From positions 1 through 64,000 of the forward strand of contig JAJXUC010000001.1 of the NCBI GenBank assembly GCA_021783435.1: a DNA stretch of 64,000 bases, in the 5' to 3' direction. Position 1 is the first letter of the stretch. Every line of letters starts with the position of its first letter. Made by a program: the position numbers and the translations under genes. The DNA comes from Pseudomonadota bacterium (GTDB lineage: Bacteria > Pseudomonadota > Gammaproteobacteria > Burkholderiales > Burkholderiaceae). The notes under the pieces were generated by a model. That model did not search any database, had not been told where the DNA came from, and saw only the letters and a program-made list of their open reading frames with translations. Below, in pieces: positions 60,201 to 64,000 of the stretch.

Positions 60201-63200
60201 ATGAATTCCAGATCAGAAGGCGCCGGCACGGACAGCGAGGCGCAGCCATTGCACAGGTGGATTGACGGGTCAAAGCCGGCCAACGGCCTCTATTTAACCC
60301 CGAATTCACATTTTTGGCAGGGCGCGGTCAGCCAAATTCGGGTCTGGTTGCGACAGATCAGCATTTCATCGACTGATTTGACCGTGATACTGCCTCAGGC
60401 AATGCACCAAGGACTGTACCGCTCGGCCTGGCTCAGCCCTGCTCCCGCGGCATGCGTCTTGCCCCAGTTGTTGACCTTGAGCCAGATATTGATGCTCCAG
60501 CGCTTGCAGCAGGTAGGTCCGTCCGCGAGCGGACCAGACAGCCTCGACCTGCAAGCTCTTGCGCTGGCTCAGCGCTGGCAGGCCGAGGGTGATTTGCCCA
60601 TGGCCTACCGGGCAGCGGCGCAGATCGGTAGCCGCCTGGCCCTGGCGCGCGACGTCTTGCAATTGCGCGAACAATGCGCGCCCCTCGCGCAGACAGCGTC
60701 CGCCATGGCAGGTGCATCGACAGCAACACGCATGGCAGGCCATGATGGCGCGCTCGCCGAGACGATATCCAGCCCGGATGATGGCGGGTGGATGCTGCGC
60801 ATGGCCTTGCAGGAGATGTCGGCTGCCACCTGGTGGAACGATGTTGCGCAACTCGACGCCTGGTGCATGACCCAGCGCGGTGCCCTGGCGCTGGTGCTGG
60901 TGGAGGAGCCCGAACCGCGCCTGCGTCGGCTGATGCAGATGGCGCAGGTGCGCGGATTGCCGCTACTGTGTCTGCAGGCCGGTTTCGGCCGGGGATTTGG
61001 TCCGGCGCTGGCGCGCGCCAGTGGTTGCATGGCCATGCACCACGCGAACATGTTGCGTGCTGCAGGTTCGAACGATGCGCCGTGGCAGGGCGCTGGGCAC
61101 GATCGGCAGAGCACCGCTGCGCACAACGTCGCAAGCACTGTCTTGCCGCGGCGCATGGCGCGCCTGCTGGCGCAGCGCTTGCTGTGGGGGCGGGGCGGCG
61201 ACCTTGAAAACCAGGCGCAGGCCATCGTCGGGTTGGTCCTGCGTCAACGGGCAGCGCGACCGCAGTCGCGCATCGCCTTGATCGCACTCGACCGGCGCCT
61301 CGCGCGCCGCGTCAACGCCTTGCTCGCCCGCCTGGGTTTGCCGGTGCGCGACGAAGCCGGCTGGCTGCTCTCCACCACGCGCGCAGCCGCCAGCCTGCAA
61401 GCCGTCTTCGAAGTGCTCGATGCGCAGGCCGGCAGCGATGCCTTGCTCGACTTGCTCAAACAGCCCTGCGTCGCCGCTGCCGCAGGCCTGGATGCGCAAC
61501 AACTGGAGACGATGGAGGTGGATGTGCGCGCCGCGCGCCTGCTCGACGGACACGCCTGGCGCGTCTGGGCCGCAGCGCAGCAAAGCCCGGTGGCGGGACG
61601 GCACCGCCATGTGCTCGACTGGCTCGCGGAATGCCTGCGTGGCATGCGCAAACCGGGCAAGCAGCCGGTCGCAGATTGGGCCGATGCCTTGTTGCAAACC
61701 TTGCACGGCCTGGGCTTGGCGCAGGCCTGGAGCCAGGACCCTGCGGGAGTCCAGATCCTGGCTCTGCTGCAAGCGCAAGCGCAGGATCGCGGCGCGGCCC
61801 ATACCGTCCATCTGCAGCGCAGCGACTATCTCGCCTGGCTGCGCCTGACGCTGGAAGCCGCCGTGTTTCGTCCAGAGCCCGATGCGGCCGAGGACGGGCC
61901 GGCCGTCCATGTGCTGGCCTTGCGCGACGCCTTGCTGCGCCCCTGGGATCTGTGCATCCTGGCCGGCGCGGACGCTGGCAATCTGCCTGCGTGGCCCGAG
62001 GCGCCGGGTGGTCTCGGCGACCAGGCCTGCAGCCGGTTGGGCCTGCCGACACACGAGGAGCGACGCACCCAGGCCGTTCAACTGGTTGTCAAACTCGTGC
62101 TCGGTTGCCGCCGCCTGGTCGTGTTCGAAGCAGCGCCACGTCCCGACCATCCCGGCCCCAGTCCCTTGCTGCAGTTGTGGCGCTGGGCCATGGGCGGTTT
62201 CGGCCAGGGGCAAGCCCTGTCGGCCGAACCCGGCCTTTGCACGGCCGATTTGCAAACGCTGGGGATCGAGCCGCCGCACGTTCCCGCCGAGTCGACCGCT
62301 CCCCAGGCTCGGCCGGAGGCTCCAGCCGACATTCCTTCCCGTTGGTCGCCCAGTGCCTATGCAGATTTGCGCGCCTGCCCGTATCGGTTTTTTGCCCGCA
62401 GGGTGTTGCGCCTGGCCGAGGATGACGATCTGTTGCCCGACTTCTCCAAGCGCGACTTCGGCAACACCTTGCATCGCATCCTGGAGCAATTTCACCAGCA
62501 GCAGCCGGAGCCGGGTGGGCCGGCCGATCGCGACTTGCTCGACCGCATCGCGGCCGAGGCCTGGAGCAGCGCCGGCGCGCTGGCCGAGCCGTTTGCCGCG
62601 GCCTGGCCCGCTGTGCGCGACAACTATCTCGATTGGCTGCAAGCCTGGCGAGCACAGGGCTGGGAGACGCAGAGCGAAGAGCAGAGCCTGCGACGCCTGA
62701 TCGATCGCGACGCCGATCCGGCTGACGAGGCCGCCGCCGACGGCGACACGCTGCGGCTCGAAGGCCGTATCGACCGGATCGACCGGCGTGGCGCCGAGCG
62801 TTACGCCCTGGACTACAAGACCGGCGACCCGCAGGCGCTGAGGTCGCGCATGAAGCGTTACGCCGAAGACACCCAATTGCTGTGTTATGCGCTGTTGCTG
62901 GGCGCCGACGCGCCTGATGCAGACGCCAGGCCGTCTGCGCACGCCGACCCTGCGCCTGTCGCTGCCGGCTATCTGGTGGTCTCGGAACGGCGCGATCCCG
63001 AGCACACCGATACCGCAACCGAACTGTCCTGGGCGCCCGACGACTTGCGCGAGCAATCGACGCAACTGCTGGCGCAGATGCGTCGCGACTGGCGCGCCCT
63101 GCGCGCAGGCCAGGCCATGCCCGCACTCGGCGAGCCCCCCTTATGCGATCACTGTGAAGTACGCGGACTGTGTCGGCGCGACCATCGACCGTCGCCACGA

Positions 63201-63245
63201 TCCGCGAGCGTGCAGTCCGGCCACACTCGGGCCGAATCGGCATGA
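60201..63245 (+). CDS. addB: AddB-like PD-(D/E)XK nuclease, recombination subunit
   Basis: A 1014-residue protein. The N-terminal half resembles the inactive helicase of AddB ([29 protein letters not shown]), the C-terminal RecB-like nuclease has GRIDRID (Asp858) and ALDYKTGD (Asp871, Lys873) and flanking cysteines in [12 protein letters not shown] and [14 protein letters not shown], which form an iron-sulfur staple in AddB. Together with AddA it processes double-strand breaks for RecA. ATG 60201 touches the trxA start. A later start is possible, because no clear ribosome site is seen. addA overlaps its stop. Confidence 0.85.
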   Translation: MNSRSEGAGTDSEAQPLHRWIDGSKPANGLYLTPNSHFWQGAVSQIRVWLRQISISSTDLTVILPQAMHQGLYRSAWLSPAPAACVLPQLLTLSQILMLQRLQQVGPSASGPDSLDLQALALAQRWQAEGDLPMAYRAAAQIGSRLALARDVLQLREQCAPLAQTASAMAGASTATRMAGHDGALAETISSPDDGGWMLRMALQEMSAATWWNDVAQLDAWCMTQRGALALVLVEEPEPRLRRLMQMAQVRGLPLLCLQAGFGRGFGPALARASGCMAMHHANMLRAAGSNDAPWQGAGHDRQSTAAHNVASTVLPRRMARLLAQRLLWGRGGDLENQAQAIVGLVLRQRAARPQSRIALIALDRRLARRVNALLARLGLPVRDEAGWLLSTTRAAASLQAVFEVLDAQAGSDALLDLLKQPCVAAAAGLDAQQLETMEVDVRAARLLDGHAWRVWAAAQQSPVAGRHRHVLDWLAECLRGMRKPGKQPVADWADALLQTLHGLGLAQAWSQDPAGVQILALLQAQAQDRGAAHTVHLQRSDYLAWLRLTLEAAVFRPEPDAAEDGPAVHVLALRDALLRPWDLCILAGADAGNLPAWPEAPGGLGDQACSRLGLPTHEERRTQAVQLVVKLVLGCRRLVVFEAAPRPDHPGPSPLLQLWRWAMGGFGQGQALSAEPGLCTADLQTLGIEPPHVPAESTAPQARPEAPADIPSRWSPSAYADLRACPYRFFARRVLRLAEDDDLLPDFSKRDFGNTLHRILEQFHQQQPEPGGPADRDLLDRIAAEAWSSAGALAEPFAAAWPAVRDNYLDWLQAWRAQGWETQSEEQSLRRLIDRDADPADEAAADGDTLRLEGRIDRIDRRGAERYALDYKTGDPQALRSRMKRYAEDTQLLCYALLLGADAPDADARPSAHADPAPVAAGYLVVSERRDPEHTDTATELSWAPDDLREQSTQLLAQMRRDWRALRAGQAMPALGEPPLCDHCEVRGLCRRDHRPSPRSASVQSGHTRAESA

Positions 63246-64000
63246 GCGCCCCCGCCTACGCCGCACAGCTCCCAGGCCAGGACCAGGCCGCGCCGGTCAC
63301 GCCTGAAACCTATGTCAGCTTGGCGTGCGACCCTGCCGCCTGCGTCGTGGTCCGCGCTTGCGCCGGTGCCGGCAAGACTTGGCTGCTGGTCGCGCGGTTG
63401 GCCCGCTGCCTGCTGGATGGCTGCGCCCCACAAGACGTGCTGGCCATCACCTTCACCCGCAAGGCGGCGGCTGAAATGCAGCAGCGACTGCTGGAGTTGC
63501 TGCAAGGATGGAGCCAGCTCGACGATGAGGCGCTGGCCGCCGAGTTGGCGCATCGCGGCCTGCCGCATGCCGACGCCGTCATGCTGCAGCGGGCACGAGC
63601 GCTCTATCCCACGGTGCTCGCTGGCGGCACGCAGGCAACGGTTTCGACGTTTCACGGCTGGTTTGCGCAGTTGTTGCGCGCCGCGCCTTTGCGCTTCGGC
63701 ATTCCCCTGCATTTCGAGTTGATCGAGAACGACAAGCCGTGGGTGCAGCAAGCCTGGCGCATGCTGTTCGACAAGCTGCAAGCCGAGCCGGAGCTGCGTG
63801 CCGACTACCGCGCCCTGGTGGCCCGAACCGGACGCAGCACGGCGGCTCAACTCATGGAACTGGTGGTGCAGCGACGCGGCGAATTCATGCTCGCCGCCCA
63901 GGCCGGCACCCTGGCCCGAGGGCTGGACGCGGCCGAGCCCGAAAGCTGGCCGGCCTGGCGCACACGCAACATGATCGAATTGCGGCTGTGGGCGCAAGCC
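63242..64000 (+). CDS. addA: AddA-like UvrD-family helicase, partial
   Basis: The first 253 codons of a helicase gene that runs off the right edge. The ATG overlaps the addB stop (ATGA). Motif I is VVVRACAGAGKTWLLVARLARCLL, followed by LAITFTRKAAAEMQQRL (motif Ia) and TVSTFHGWFAQLLR (motif Ic). This is the UvrD-like pattern of AddA/RecB. The partner arrangement and lack of RecC/RecD point to AddAB-type break repair. Confidence 0.9.
   Translation, partial: MSAPAYAAQLPGQDQAAPVTPETYVSLACDPAACVVVRACAGAGKTWLLVARLARCLLDGCAPQDVLAITFTRKAAAEMQQRLLELLQGWSQLDDEALAAELAHRGLPHADAVMLQRARALYPTVLAGGTQATVSTFHGWFAQLLRAAPLRFGIPLHFELIENDKPWVQQAWRMLFDKLQAEPELRADYRALVARTGRSTAAQLMELVVQRRGEFMLAAQAGTLARGLDAAEPESWPAWRTRNMIELRLWAQA

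Overview
The window is about 64 kb of GC-rich bacterial chromosome with dense, mostly core genes. Gene content and order (smpB/ratA/rnfH, dapC-dapD-dapE-prmB, queG/tsaE/amiC, mutL-miaA, rho-trxA next to an AddAB-like pair, a tandem double-length UvrA, and a sigma factor with DUF3619 and DUF3106 genes) point to a betaproteobacterium of the order Burkholderiales. A Thiomonas- or Leptothrix-like lineage is my guess; the genus cannot be fixed from the sequence alone.

Layout: 1-257 is the 3' end of a UvrD-type helicase gene. 485-4748 is a small accessory segment with a class-3 lipase, an ATP-grasp enzyme translationally coupled to an uncharacterised partner, and a predicted beta-barrel protein with a Lys/Glu-rich repeat tail; a tandem 81-bp hairpin repeat lies inside it. 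A tRNA-Leu(CAG) gene marks its right edge. 5348-12848 holds RNase R, the NAD(P)HX repair enzyme, a split chromate transporter, isocitrate lyase with an AT-rich control region, and SmpB. 12909-18738 holds RatA and RnfH, an EnvZ/OmpR-type two-component system, an MsbA-like ABC exporter and an orphan ParA/MobD-like ATPase.

18968-24817 is a 1949-residue UvrA made of two complete UvrA-like halves. The linker between the halves contains an in-frame palindromic repeat. 24799-35261 holds a PAS-GGDEF protein, MiaA, MutL, DedA, a TAXI-type TRAP transporter with its receptor, a Tat-exported amidase and TsaE. 35353-45722 holds QueG, an AEC carrier, a DNA-repair methyltransferase, XerD, MarC, an EamA exporter, a DUF455/SPFH/NfeD membrane group and a large PLP-dependent amino-acid decarboxylase. 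45760-47070 is a sigma factor with its DUF3619 and DUF3106 companions.

47249-54575 is a lysine/peptidoglycan precursor cluster (dapC, dapD, dapE) interrupted by pilU and followed by prmB and an ABC-F gene. 54638-57813 holds a MATE exporter coupled to an ArnT-like membrane protein. 57933-64000 holds L31 type B, Rho, thioredoxin and the start of an AddB/AddA-like recombination nuclease pair running off the right edge.

The best candidate for an undescribed system is the locus at 1678-4748. There an ATP-grasp ligase, its overlapping partner and a repeat-tailed beta-barrel protein lie in one direction, which suggests enzymatic tailoring of the repeat tail. This is inference from arrangement and motifs only.
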